Origin: Mucilaginibacter yixingensis
Lineage (GTDB): Bacteria > Bacteroidota > Bacteroidia > Sphingobacteriales > Sphingobacteriaceae
Direction of reading: 5' to 3'
Length of the DNA: 64,000 nucleotides
Assembly: GCF_041080815.1 (NCBI RefSeq)
Contig: NZ_CP160205.1
Coordinates: forward strand, 2,852,001-2,916,000
Part shown: piece after piece, positions 38,942 through 47,254 of the stretch
Layout: each line of letters opens with the position of its first letter
Position numbering within the stretch: the stretch's first letter is position 1
The notes under the pieces: generated by a model
Databases searched by the model: none
Told to the model about the DNA's origin: nothing
The model's input: only the letters and a program-made list of their open reading frames with translations
Made by a program: the position numbers and the translations under genes

Positions 38942-39418
38942 ATGACCAACAACATCTCAATCCGCGTAGCTAAAAAAGACGATTGCCCGCGCTTGATGGA
39001 CCTGATCCATGAACTGGCATTGTTTGAGCGTGCGCCAGAAGAAGTTACCGTTACACTGGCCGAGTTTGAGGAAGCCGGCTTTGGCAGCAAGCCCGTTTGG
39101 AAAGCCTTTATAGCAGAGGCAGATGGCTTTATTGTGGGTATGTCACTTTACTATGTGCGTTATTCTACATGGAAAGGTCAGCGCCTTTACCTGGAAGATT
39201 TGATTGTTACCGAAAGCTGGCGCGGTAAAGGTATTGGCAAACTATTGTTTGACCGTACTGTACAGGAGGCGCACGAGATGGGGTTTGCCGGCATGGTTTG
39301 GCAAGTGCTGGATTGGAATGAACCGGCCATCAACTTTTATAAAAAATATGGCGCCGCATTTGATGCCGGCTGGCTTAATGTTGCGCTAAGCAAACAGCAA
39401 TTACAGTTGTTAAGCTAA
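38942..39418 (+). CDS. GNAT-family N-acetyltransferase
   Basis: 158 residues with one GNAT domain. The acetyl-CoA loop is SWRGKGIGKLLFDRTVQEA, preceded by the strand LYLEDLIVTESW; DWNEPAINFYKKYGAAF is the usual C-terminal strand-helix. It resembles the SAT1/thialysine acetyltransferase subgroup, suggesting a polyamine or amino-acid amine as acceptor, but that is inference. The next gene starts 22 bp downstream. Confidence 0.87.
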   Translation: MTNNISIRVAKKDDCPRLMDLIHELALFERAPEEVTVTLAEFEEAGFGSKPVWKAFIAEADGFIVGMSLYYVRYSTWKGQRLYLEDLIVTESWRGKGIGKLLFDRTVQEAHEMGFAGMVWQVLDWNEPAINFYKKYGAAFDAGWLNVALSKQQLQLLS

Positions 39419-39440
39419 AAAGGTAAATAGCCAACCATCC

Positions 39441-40253
39441 ATGAAAAAGTCTATCGCCACCATAAAAGCTTCGCTTGTAACCGGCACCCTGGCACTGCTC
39501 ATGCTGAGCGCCTGCAAATGGCGTCACCCAAACCTGACGCACGCCGCTATTACCCGCGATACACTTAAATATAAATACCAGGAATATACCCAAAAGGCCG
39601 GCGATTGCGGCAAACGTGCCGATAGCAGTTGCAGCAATGTGCGCTTTAGCTACCCGGAATTTGACCAGCCTGAATTAAATGGTGAAGTACAGGCGCGGAT
39701 GGTAAGCCTGTTCCAGTTTCATGGATTTGGAAAAGCACGAAGCATGGAGCAGTTGGCAGATGATTTTCTAGCCATTTACAAGGCAGACTCATCTCAAAAC
39801 AAATTATCTTATTTATTGCACATAAACGCGCGGGTTATCACGCAGGATTCAAGTTTGACTACCTTGCAGGTATCAGGCGAACAATTCTCGGGCAAAGGCC
39901 ACGGTGGCAGTATGATTACCTTTGTTAACTGGAACAACAAAACCAAACAACCATTAGCGTTAGAGGACATACTGAAAGATAACTCGGCAGATCGCCTGAA
40001 CGCTGTGGCTGAAAAGCTTTTCCGCGCACGTGAGAACCTGGCCGACACGGCGTCGTTAAAAGACTATTTTTTTGATCATGATAAATTTCAATTGAACGAG
40101 AATTTTCTGATCACCCCTATCGGGCTGCGTTTCCTCTATAATCAACAAGAAATAAAACCTGCTGCTGCCGGGCAAACAGACTTGCTTATTCCCTACCCGT
40201 TTATCAGGGAGTTGCTCAAACCCAACACAGTTATAGCACAGTATCATCCATAA
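39441..40253 (+). CDS. DUF3298/DUF4163-like lipoprotein
   Basis: 270 residues with a lipoprotein signal ending LLMLSAC (C25). The middle contains a DUF4163-like beta-rich part, and the second half matches the DUF3298 pattern (GKGHGGSMITFVNWNNKT, then a lysozyme-inhibitor-like region ending LIPYPFIRELLKP). Such proteins are anchored in the envelope and some act as anti-sigma or lysozyme-sensor relatives (RsiV-like); no sigma factor is nearby. Its stop is adjacent to the start of the aspartate kinase gene. Confidence 0.75.
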   Translation: MKKSIATIKASLVTGTLALLMLSACKWRHPNLTHAAITRDTLKYKYQEYTQKAGDCGKRADSSCSNVRFSYPEFDQPELNGEVQARMVSLFQFHGFGKARSMEQLADDFLAIYKADSSQNKLSYLLHINARVITQDSSLTTLQVSGEQFSGKGHGGSMITFVNWNNKTKQPLALEDILKDNSADRLNAVAEKLFRARENLADTASLKDYFFDHDKFQLNENFLITPIGLRFLYNQQEIKPAAAGQTDLLIPYPFIRELLKPNTVIAQYHP

Positions 40254-41510
40254 ATGAAAGTATTTAAATTCGGTGGGGCATCGGTTAAAGATGCTGCGGG
40301 CGTTATCAACCTCGCCAATATTGTTAAAAAATTCAGCGGTGAGCATTTGCTCGTTGTGGTATCTGCCATGGGCAAAACCACCAATGCACTGGAAAAACTG
40401 GCGCGCGCTTATTTTGACCAGGGCGATGATATGCACGATATTTTTGAAGAAATCAAGCAATATCATTACCAGATTATGCACGAGCTGTTTGCCGAAGGGC
40501 ACCCGGTGTTTAACGAGGTAAACAACACCTTTGTGGAGATTGACTGGATGCTGGAAGACGAGCCGCAGGATCATTTTGATTTTATCTATGACCAGATCGT
40601 TTCCATCGGCGAATTGGTTTCAACCCGCATTGTTGATGCCTGCCTGAATCAAGAAGACATAAAAAGCCGTTGGATAGATGTGCGCAGCTATATTCATACC
40701 GATAATACCTATCGTGCCGGACAAGTGAACATGGAGAAAAGCTGCGCCGATATACAACAGGATATCCCCGCTTTGCTGGAAAAACATGTAGTGGTTACCC
40801 AGGGTTTCCTGGGCGGCACATCAGAGAATTTCACCACTACGCTGGGCAGAGAGGGTTCTGACTATACAGCAGCTATCTTCGCCGCCTGCCTCAAGGCAGA
40901 ATCGGCCACTATTTGGAAAGATGTTCCCGGCGTGCTTAACGCCGACCCAAAGCTGTTTAGCGACACCGTAAAGTTTGATGAACTGAGCTATAACGAAGCC
41001 ATTGAGATGACTTACTATGGCGCCACCGTTATCCACCCTAAAACCATTAAGCCGTTGCAAAACGCAGGCATCCCGTTGCTGGTAAAGCCTTTTGGCGATG
41101 CCAATGCACCAGGCACGGTGATCAGAGAGATGGAATATCAAAAGATCACCAAGCCCATCGTCATTGTTAAGCCGAACCAAATTCTATTCTCTATATCGGC
41201 AAAAGACTATTCTTTCATCACAGAAAATCACCTGAGCGATATTTTCGGGCTGTTTGCTCAAAACCACATTGCTATTAATACGATGCAAACATCGGCCCTG
41301 AGTTTCTCGGCCTGTATTGATACTTATGACAATCGCTTTGAAGTGCTGCTATCCGGCTTACAAAAAGATTTTAAGGTGCGCTACAATACCGGTTTGCAAC
41401 TGATTACCATCAGACATTATCAAACCGGCGATATCCAATCGTTCACCAGTGGCAAGACGGTATTGTTGGAGCAGTTTAGCCGTAATACTGCGCAAATGGT
41501 GGTAAAGTAG
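40254..41510 (+). CDS. aspartate kinase (monofunctional)
   Basis: Phosphorylates aspartate, the first step towards lysine, threonine, methionine and diaminopimelate. 418 residues. The N-terminal kinase domain starts FKFGGASVKDA (commonly KFGGTSV), with TTLGREGSDYTAA and WKDVPGVLNADPKL as substrate/ATP motifs. The C-terminal regulatory part (from about 300) is ACT-like. There is no homoserine dehydrogenase fusion. It starts directly after the upstream stop (0-bp gap), so it is translationally coupled. lysC or thrA symbols are both possible; I leave it open. Confidence 0.92.
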   Translation: MKVFKFGGASVKDAAGVINLANIVKKFSGEHLLVVVSAMGKTTNALEKLARAYFDQGDDMHDIFEEIKQYHYQIMHELFAEGHPVFNEVNNTFVEIDWMLEDEPQDHFDFIYDQIVSIGELVSTRIVDACLNQEDIKSRWIDVRSYIHTDNTYRAGQVNMEKSCADIQQDIPALLEKHVVVTQGFLGGTSENFTTTLGREGSDYTAAIFAACLKAESATIWKDVPGVLNADPKLFSDTVKFDELSYNEAIEMTYYGATVIHPKTIKPLQNAGIPLLVKPFGDANAPGTVIREMEYQKITKPIVIVKPNQILFSISAKDYSFITENHLSDIFGLFAQNHIAINTMQTSALSFSACIDTYDNRFEVLLSGLQKDFKVRYNTGLQLITIRHYQTGDIQSFTSGKTVLLEQFSRNTAQMVVK

Positions 41511-41558
41511 GTTACTCTTATTTGTTTCGTCTTCAGCTATAAGACTTATAAAATTTGC

Positions 41559-41646
41559 TGTCATCCCGAACGAAAGAGAGGGATCTTTTCGATTTTGCAT
41601 CCCGCAGATCGCTCCGAAAAGATCTCTCCCTGCGGTCGAGATGACA
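41559..41646. repeat. intergenic hairpin element, GTCAT...ATGAC family (copy B5)
   Basis: TGTCATCCCGAACG...GGTCGAGATGACA with an inner GGGATCTTTTCG / CGAAAAGATCTCTCCC pair, the same core as the copy at 22838. It lies 49 bp after the aspartate kinase stop. Confidence 0.75.
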
Positions 41647-41676
41647 GCTTTTTTTATTCTATCCCAGAAAACGCTT

Positions 41677-41860
41677 TCATCGCGCTCCATAATATCGGTA
41701 AACAAGCGAAAACATGCTGCTTTGCACTTGGATCATAATGCGATGGTCCTTTTTAAACGCATGCAGTACGTTTTGTAATTCCCAACTTACGGGAGTTACT
41801 TTGCCGGGCTCAAATGGTTATCGCCGTGCCCTTTGGCACATCGTTTGCATTAATAAGTAA
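41677..41860 (-). pseudogene. possible decayed coding fragment
   Basis: On the minus strand a protein-like stretch (PFEPGKVTPVSWELQNVL, running on to about 46 codons) ends at a TGA at 41679-41677. It appears to continue upstream in another frame (NANDVPKGTAIT) with a frame change near 41811-41822. No start or family can be named. This and the hairpin at 41559 are all I see in the 426-bp gap 41511-41936. Confidence 0.2.
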
Positions 41861-41936
41861 TGAATGATTGGTATTCGGTAATTCCTCATCAAAAATTCAT
41901 ACTGGTTTGTTAACTTACACTTCCTGATAAGTGAAC

Positions 41937-42770
41937 ATGAAGATATTAGCGAAAGCGCCTTTCGGGCTGTTGATTGTATTTTTACTACTCCACCCCTTTG
42001 CCGGCAAAGCGCAGAATATGCCGTTGGCAAACGCGTTTTCGCATAATGACTATCAGCATAAACTTCCTCTTTTTGATGCCATAGACAACGGCTACACCTA
42101 CATTGAGGCCGATGTTTACGTGCATAAAAACCGACTAGTGGTAACGCATGTGCTGCCACTCATTCACCACCACCGTACACTGGAAGGGCTTTACCTGCAG
42201 CCACTGGCCGAGTATATCAGTGCCAACAACGGCCAAATCTACCCCGGTTATAACCACCCGGTTACGCTGATGATTGATATCAAGTCTGATCCGGCTAAAA
42301 CTTATGCCCTGCTCAGGCCTCTACTGGAAAAATACCGCAGCATGTTGAACGGTCCCGTACGAGTGGTACTATCAGGCAACAAACCTTACGGACTGGTTAA
42401 GGCCGATACTGCCAAACTGGTAACATTAGACGCCGACTTGCGCAAAATTAACCGCAACGCCCCCGGCGACAGCACATTCTTAGCTATGGCCAGCTGCAAA
42501 TACTCTAAACTGCTAAAATGGAAAGGCACAGGCGCATTATCAATGCGCGACAAGCAGCGACTGACCGCTTATGTTGACCAGGCACACCTTTATGGCGCCA
42601 AAGTGCGTCTATGGCATTCGCCAGACAGCCCTGTGGTTTGGAACCAGCTACTGCAATGCGGCGTAGACCTGATCAATACCGATAAATTAAGCCGTCTGCG
42701 TAATTTCTTAGAACAAAAAGCCCCCGTAACAGAGCACTCAAAGTCCGTGATCTCCCCGGTCTCTCAATAA
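41937..42770 (+). CDS. exported PI-PLC/GDPD-like phosphodiesterase
   Basis: 277 residues with a signal peptide (LLIVFLLLHPFAGKAQ). The barrel starts with FSHNDYQHKLPLFDAIDNGY, then IEADVYVHKNRLVVTH and MIDIKSDP. These give the His and acidic residues of the PI-PLC/glycerophosphodiester phosphodiesterase superfamily, in the AIM6-like branch. It probably cleaves a phosphodiester outside the cytoplasm; the substrate is unknown. I chose the ATG at 41937 over the GTG at 41931 because the signal peptide starts there. Confidence 0.8.
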   Translation: MKILAKAPFGLLIVFLLLHPFAGKAQNMPLANAFSHNDYQHKLPLFDAIDNGYTYIEADVYVHKNRLVVTHVLPLIHHHRTLEGLYLQPLAEYISANNGQIYPGYNHPVTLMIDIKSDPAKTYALLRPLLEKYRSMLNGPVRVVLSGNKPYGLVKADTAKLVTLDADLRKINRNAPGDSTFLAMASCKYSKLLKWKGTGALSMRDKQRLTAYVDQAHLYGAKVRLWHSPDSPVVWNQLLQCGVDLINTDKLSRLRNFLEQKAPVTEHSKSVISPVSQ

Positions 42771-42948
42771 AGAACCAGCGCTTCCATAACTAACGCTTTT
42801 TAGGTTACCTTCCCTCAAGGTGTTTTTGGCATTCATCGATACAAAATGTTTATCTATCGATGCCCATCCTCCTTCGGCATAAACATTGCAATATAATTGG
42901 TCCTGATAATTCAAATTAATGATCTGTAGACCTAAAATTTAAGAGACG

Positions 42949-43077
42949 ATGGAGCCTTTAATTGCCAAACTTTTAATAGGCATGCTGGTAATTGCCTACG
43001 TGTGTGGAAGTGCTAACTTGAACTGGGTACGCAACCCGAAACTACTTTTCAGAAGCCGTTCCTACAGAAAAAGCTAA
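42949..43077 (+). CDS. small membrane-anchored ORF, 42 aa
   Basis: A 42-residue frame: MEPLIAKLLIGMLVIAYVC makes one hydrophobic helix, followed by a polar, strongly basic tail with several Arg and Lys (FRSRSYRKS). One-helix, basic-tail small proteins are common regulators or toxin-like peptides. No terminator or partner gene is seen. The coding status is uncertain. Confidence 0.35.
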   Translation: MEPLIAKLLIGMLVIAYVCGSANLNWVRNPKLLFRSRSYRKS

Positions 43078-43136
43078 CTTACAACTTACTATATCATAAT
43101 GGTAATCAACTGTAGTAGCTGAATAAAGCGGTGTAT

Positions 43137-43165
43137 TCCCGACGAGATTCGAACTCATATCTTCA
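43137..43165 (-). other. inverted partial copy of tRNA-Arg 3' half
   Basis: The minus strand carries GATATGAGTTCGAATCTCG and on to CGGG, 24 bases identical to the variable/T-arm/acceptor part of the tRNA at 43243-43314, with a diverged flank (CTGAA before it, AATA after it). The 5' half is not tRNA-like, so it is a remnant and not a second gene. Confidence 0.75.
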
Positions 43166-43207
43166 GCCCCTGATTGAACGGTGCAATAAGTAATAAGATT
43201 GCCCCAC

Positions 43208-43234
43208 TTTGATTGCTGCATTTTTATATCTTTG
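43208..43234 (+). promoter_or_regulatory. predicted promoter of tRNA-Arg
   Basis: TTTG (43208-43211), a 15-bp spacer and an exact -7 box TATCTTTG (43227-43234). The box ends 8 bp before the tRNA 5' end, as expected for a tRNA start. Confidence 0.6.
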
Positions 43235-43242
43235 CAGCGCTT

Positions 43243-43314
43243 GTCCCCGTAGTTCAATGGATAGAATGTCAGATTCCGGTTCTGATGATATGAGTTCGAA
43301 TCTCGTCGGGGACA
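43243..43314 (+). tRNA. tRNA-Arg (anticodon CCG)
   Basis: A 72-nt cloverleaf. The acceptor stem GTCCCCG pairs with CGGGGAC, discriminator A. D-arm GTTC...GAAT; anticodon stem TCAGA/TCTGA around loop TTCCGGT, giving anticodon CCG that reads CGG; T-arm ATGAG-TTCGAAT-CTCGT. CCA is not encoded (ACA follows). It has its own promoter and terminator. Confidence 0.95.
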
Positions 43315-43316
43315 CA

Positions 43317-43358
43317 CAAAAGGGACAGACTGGATAAATCTGGTTTAGTCCCTTTTTT
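43317..43358 (+). terminator. intrinsic terminator of tRNA-Arg
   Basis: Arms AAAAGGGAC / GTCCCTTTT with an inner CAGA/TCTG-like pair, followed by a T-run. It starts 3 bp after the tRNA. Confidence 0.85.
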
Positions 43359-43428
43359 ATTATCCCTGTAACACCAACGCAGTGAGGAGGTTACAGTTTA
43401 TTAACGCTGCAATATATTATAATACCAC

Positions 43429-44160
43429 ATGCTGATTATCATCACATTCTTTTTGTGTCATTGGTTTCTTTCTTTATTCTTTCAAACGTTTTTCTTGCAT
43501 AGATATGCATCTCATAAAATGTTCAAAATGAATATCTTTTGGGAGCGCACCTTTTATTTTATGACGTTTTTCTTTCAGGGTTCGTCGTTTTTAAATCCAC
43601 GTGCTTACGCCATTATGCACCGCATGCACCATGCTTATAGCGATACAGAGAAAGACCCGCACTCGCCGCACTTTATCAAAGACATTTGGGGATTGATGAT
43701 GAAAACTAAAGACATCTATCTTTCCTACAGGAAGTTTAAAACAGAACCAGAGCCAGAGTTTCGCGATCGTTACCCAACATGGGATTTTGTAGACCGTTTT
43801 GGCGATCTATGGATAACCCGCATTTTCTTCATCGCATTTTACATTGCCTTTTATATTGCGTTTGCACCTTATTGGTGGTTATATCTGTTGTTACCTATCC
43901 ACTTTTTGATGGGCCCTATCCACGGTGCTATTGTAAACTGGTGCGGCCATAAATATGGCTACAGCAACTTTGACAATGGCGACCACAGCAAAAACACTTT
44001 ACCGTTGGATTTTCTGATGCTGGGTGAGCTGTTCCAGAACAACCACCACAAAAAACCAAATGACGTTAACTTTGCCAAACGTTGGTTTGAGCTGGATCCT
44101 ACTTATCCGGTTATCAAATTAATGCACGCGTTACGAATTATAAAACTGAGGAAAGTATAG
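43429..44160 (+). CDS. acyl-CoA/fatty-acid desaturase (SCD-like)
   Basis: Di-iron membrane desaturase that introduces a double bond in acyl chains (delta-9 type by similarity). 243 residues. The histidine boxes are H24RYASH29, H64RMHH68 and N204NHH207, with the extra conserved H174 in WCGHKYGY. Four membrane segments surround them, one containing an internal [10 protein letters not shown] repeat. The start MLIIITFF lies close to the first helix, so the N-terminus is short but normal for bacterial forms. Monocistronic, with a terminator. Confidence 0.93.
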   Translation: MLIIITFFLCHWFLSLFFQTFFLHRYASHKMFKMNIFWERTFYFMTFFFQGSSFLNPRAYAIMHRMHHAYSDTEKDPHSPHFIKDIWGLMMKTKDIYLSYRKFKTEPEPEFRDRYPTWDFVDRFGDLWITRIFFIAFYIAFYIAFAPYWWLYLLLPIHFLMGPIHGAIVNWCGHKYGYSNFDNGDHSKNTLPLDFLMLGELFQNNHHKKPNDVNFAKRWFELDPTYPVIKLMHALRIIKLRKV

Positions 44161-44188
44161 TCATATATCTAATCCGTTTACTCATACC

Positions 44189-44219
44189 AAAGCCTTTCAG
44201 TTAAACTGGGAGGCTTTTT
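44189..44219 (+). terminator. intrinsic terminator of the desaturase gene
   Basis: AAAGCCT...AGGCTTT with an inner CAGTT/AACTG pair, then TTTTTGCTTTT; 28 bp after the stop. Confidence 0.75.
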
Positions 44220-44349
44220 GCTTTTACTCCATCCTGCCGTATCCTGAAGCAAGTAATTTTATAGTTACGTGTAATCTGCATTAGCATACATCGGCCTATC
44301 TTTAATTTACCGCTTCATTATACTGCGGTCGCCAATTAAACCTGTAAGT

Positions 44350-46125
44350 ATGCAAAAACCTTTACTGCTTGTTCCCCTGCTTGCGCTGGGCTTGTTTGCC
44401 GGTGCACAACCGTCTGCTAAAACCAAAACTACGCACTCTGCTGCCGTTGCGCCTGCCAAAAACTTTGCGCCGCCGGGTACCGTCATTGTGCCTGCTAGCT
44501 CATTTGTAGACCGCTTGCCAAAAAACGACATTATTGCCGAGGCACGTGGCGATGGCTGGTATTTTAACAATACGGCCATGGTGCTCAACTCACTCACCAA
44601 CCTCATTACCTGGGTTAATGTGCCCGAGAGCGGCAAATACTACATTTATGCACGCAGCAGCGGCGCCAAAAACCAAGGCTTTAAAGTAGTGGTGAATGAC
44701 AAGGTAACCGCCGAACGCTTTGGCGACACCGCGCTAACGTGGAAACGCGCTGCCCCACTGGAAGTAAAAGCCGGTCGGGCGGTGGTGAAAATCACCCGCA
44801 TTAATCCAGGCTCAACGGTAGACGTGGTGGTGTTGAGCAAGACCCCTAACCTGAAAGAAGAAGATATTAAACCCTATCAGCTTAACCCGGATGTAGAATT
44901 GCTGAAAGAATACCATTCGCCGCTGTTCCCCGGCCTGCCTAAGTTTGGCGATGTGGACGGCGATAAAAAGACCGATTTTTTAGTGCTTTCGCCTGATTTT
45001 ACGGCTACCATGTTTGATAACTCCGGCAAGCAACTGTGGCAATACAAAGCGCCTGAAGAAAACGCCAAACTCCGTTCTGAATTTGAAGCCCCGGGCGTAC
45101 TCTGGGATTTTGACCACGATGGCAAAGCCGAGGTAGTGCACTGGCGTTTGATAGACGGTAAAGAATGGCTGGTAATAGCCAACGGCATGACGGGCGACAT
45201 CATCCGCAAGGTAGAATGGCCTACGCAGCCGTTGCCGCACGTTTATAATAACTTTCGCCTGGCTATTGCCAAGCTAACCAAGGGTGCACCCAACGAGATT
45301 GCGGTGTTTACCGATATGGGCGGCACCATTAACACCACGCTCTACGACTCTAACCTTAAACTGCTTTGGCAGCACACTGAGAAACGCCAGAAAGATAACC
45401 AGGGCCATTACATTTATCCGCTGGATATTGATGGCGACGGCATTGATGAGATCCTGGTCGGCTCTGAACTACTGGACGCTAAAGGCAAAGAGATCTGGAA
45501 CCGCTTTGACCTGGTGAACGACAATCACGACCATGCCGACAGCTACAAATTAATTGATATGGACCACGATGGCAAGCTGGACATTGTGATATCAAACAGC
45601 GAAACGGGGGTTTATGCCATCAAAGGCATGACTAAGGAAATTATCTGGCAAAACGTAGCCGAGCACAGTCAACAACTAGACGTAGGCGACTTTCTGAAAG
45701 GCGTACCCGGTCCGCAAACGGTAATTGGCGGCCGTACTTATGGCAACCGAAATGCAGGCGAACCTTATTTGGGCAGTCAGCTATACTGGTTTGATAACCA
45801 AGGAAATTTAGTAAACATGTGGCCACATGGCTTCCCTATTAACGGCAACCCTAACTTTGTGAGCGGCAATTGGAAAGGCGACGGCAAACGTCAGGTGTTC
45901 TGGTACAAATGGAAACTGAACGACAAAGGCGAAGGCGAACTTTACTTCCCCGATCAGGTATACCATATCTTTGATTTTACCGGCCGCGGTGCTGATGAAG
46001 TGATCACCTTCGGTCGTGGTGTGATGCGGGTTTATGGCTCGCGCACAGCTATCCATACTGGCAAAGACCGCAAGGCCGATTTGCGGTATCTGCAGTTAAA
46101 TGTGGCTAATCATACACATTATTAA
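44350..46125 (+). CDS. exported FG-GAP/VCBS beta-propeller protein, polysaccharide-lyase-like
   Basis: 591 residues. A signal peptide is followed by a beta-sandwich carbohydrate-binding-like domain (about 45-165), then a propeller with calcium-loop repeats: GDVDGDKKTD, DFDHDGKAE, DIDGDGIDE, DMDHDGKLD. The repeats and N-terminal domain resemble rhamnogalacturonan lyases of family PL11, but I cannot confirm catalytic residues, so 'lyase-like' is the limit. The stop TAA runs directly into an inverted repeat. No Sus pair or other pectin gene is adjacent. Confidence 0.72.
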   Translation: MQKPLLLVPLLALGLFAGAQPSAKTKTTHSAAVAPAKNFAPPGTVIVPASSFVDRLPKNDIIAEARGDGWYFNNTAMVLNSLTNLITWVNVPESGKYYIYARSSGAKNQGFKVVVNDKVTAERFGDTALTWKRAAPLEVKAGRAVVKITRINPGSTVDVVVLSKTPNLKEEDIKPYQLNPDVELLKEYHSPLFPGLPKFGDVDGDKKTDFLVLSPDFTATMFDNSGKQLWQYKAPEENAKLRSEFEAPGVLWDFDHDGKAEVVHWRLIDGKEWLVIANGMTGDIIRKVEWPTQPLPHVYNNFRLAIAKLTKGAPNEIAVFTDMGGTINTTLYDSNLKLLWQHTEKRQKDNQGHYIYPLDIDGDGIDEILVGSELLDAKGKEIWNRFDLVNDNHDHADSYKLIDMDHDGKLDIVISNSETGVYAIKGMTKEIIWQNVAEHSQQLDVGDFLKGVPGPQTVIGGRTYGNRNAGEPYLGSQLYWFDNQGNLVNMWPHGFPINGNPNFVSGNWKGDGKRQVFWYKWKLNDKGEGELYFPDQVYHIFDFTGRGADEVITFGRGVMRVYGSRTAIHTGKDRKADLRYLQLNVANHTHY

Positions 46126-46156
46126 CCCCTCCAAACCTCCCCGAAGGGGAGGCTTA
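46126..46156 (+). repeat. 31-bp repeat, CCCCTCC family, left arm (copy A4)
   Basis: CCCCTCCAAACCTCCCC and on to GGCTTA, beginning at the base after the TAA of the propeller gene. It is the exact inverse of 46216-46246. Confidence 0.9.
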
Positions 46157-46174
46157 GGCTGCATCATAAAAGAA

Positions 46175-46209
46175 AAAAGGCCCATGCACGATAATTGCAT
46201 GGGCCTTTT
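46175..46209. terminator. bidirectional terminator inside the inverted repeat
   Basis: Perfect 14-bp arms AAAAGGCCCATGCA / TGCATGGGCCTTTT with loop CGATAAT, between converging genes, enclosed by the 31-bp inverted arms. Confidence 0.92.
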
Positions 46210-46215
46210 GCTTTG

Positions 46216-46246
46216 TAAGCCTCCCCTTCGGGGAGGTTTGGAGGGG
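46216..46246 (-). repeat. 31-bp repeat, CCCCTCC family, right arm (copy A5)
   Basis: Exact inverse complement of 46126-46156. It ends 1 bp before the stop codon of the SDR gene, so on that strand the stop reads TAA-ACCCCTCC. Confidence 0.9.
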
Positions 46247-46247
46247 T

Positions 46248-47009
46248 TTATATATTCATCCCGCCTGAAGCCTCAAGACGTTGCGCGTTGATCCAACGAG
46301 CATCTTCAGTACACAGGAAGGCTACGATGCCGCCAATATCATCAGGTACACCTGCACGGCCGAGGGCAGTTACGCTCGATACCATCTTGTTGACTTCCGC
46401 ATTGTCGCGCACCCTGCCACCGCTAAAGTCGGTTGCTATGGCGCCGGGAGCTACCACGTTAACGGCTATTCCGCGCGGACCAAGTTCTTTGGCCATATAA
46501 CGGCTCAAGGTTTCAATAGCTCCTTTGGCCGCGCCGTACGCGCTGGTGCCCACCATGCTAAATCTAGCTAAACCACTGGAGATATTGATAATACGGCCGC
46601 CATCACTAATCACATTCAGCAATTTCTGAGTGAGGAAGAAAACGCCTTTAAAGTGAATATTGATAATGTTGTCAAACTCTTCTTCGGTTGTTTCTGCAAA
46701 GGATTTGTGCAGACCGAAACCAGCGTTATTAACTAAAAAATCAATCTTTTCAGTACCAAATTTAACGGAAAGCGATTCTTTCAACTCAGCCACAAAGCCA
46801 TCAAAACTTTTAACATCACCAGCGTTGAGTTGCAAAGCGGCAGCCTTTACACCAGCTTGCTCTAACTCCGCAACCATGGCCTCGGCCTCGTCTTTTTTAT
46901 TATTGTAGGTCAGCACCACGTTAATACCTTTCTGCGCCAGGTGCTGAGCCATATTTTTACCTAATCCGCGGCTGCCGCCGGTTATCAGTGCAATTTTGTT
47001 GTTATTCAT
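46248..47009 (-). CDS. SDR-family NAD(P)-dependent oxidoreductase
   Basis: 253 residues, classical short-chain dehydrogenase. Cofactor motif TGGSRGLG (10-17), NNAG (94-97), catalytic S144/S145, Y158 and K162. The C-terminus EASGGMNI is usual. R14 after the second glycine suggests NADPH preference (inference). An AraC-family regulator lies upstream on the same strand, separated by a repeat; regulators of this kind often control an adjacent SDR. Confidence 0.9.
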   Translation of the reverse strand: MNNNKIALITGGSRGLGKNMAQHLAQKGINVVLTYNNKKDEAEAMVAELEQAGVKAAALQLNAGDVKSFDGFVAELKESLSVKFGTEKIDFLVNNAGFGLHKSFAETTEEEFDNIINIHFKGVFFLTQKLLNVISDGGRIINISSGLARFSMVGTSAYGAAKGAIETLSRYMAKELGPRGIAVNVVAPGAIATDFSGGRVRDNAEVNKMVSSVTALGRAGVPDDIGGIVAFLCTEDARWINAQRLEASGGMNI

Positions 47010-47038
47010 CGTTTGTTTTTTCTTTTAGTTTGATGACA

Positions 47039-47046
47039 CAAAATTA
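47039..47046 (-). promoter_or_regulatory. predicted -7 box (TAATTTTG) of the SDR gene
   Basis: Exact TAnnTTTG on the minus strand, 29 bp before the start at 47009. No -33 TTG at proper spacing, consistent with dependence on an activator such as the neighbouring AraC protein. Confidence 0.4.
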
Positions 47047-47125
47047 TACCGGCGAGCAAGGTTATTGTTTGCACGCATCAAATCAATAGTTGCAAAAATC
47101 AAATGAATCGGCAGTTCACAACCGT

Positions 47126-47248
47126 ATGTCATTGCGAGTAGGGGCGTGAGTTGGACTGAGCGCGGAGCAATCTCGTCGCACGGCAAACCAAGCAACGAGA
47201 TTGCTTCGTCATCCTTCACTCTTCCTCCGCTGTTCCTCGCAATGACAT
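47126..47248. repeat. intergenic hairpin element, GTCAT...ATGAC family (copy B6)
   Basis: ATGTCATTGCGAGTAGG ... CCTCGCAATGACAT with internal GCAATCTCGTCG / AACGAGATTGC pairing. Same core as 3254 and 48273. It ends 6 bp before the end of the AraC gene. Confidence 0.8.
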
Positions 47249-47254
47249 TATGTT

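Noticed and set aside
40056..40574. 172-codon open frame on the minus strand
   Set aside because: Antisense to the lipoprotein/aspartate kinase junction; both sense genes are well supported.
43137..43205. Second tRNA gene on the minus strand
   Set aside because: Only the 3' half resembles a tRNA; no matching acceptor 5' strand or D-arm can be found upstream.
44350..46125. Firm call as a PL11 rhamnogalacturonan lyase
   Set aside because: The propeller and calcium-loop repeats fit, but I could not identify catalytic residues and there are no pectin-related neighbours.
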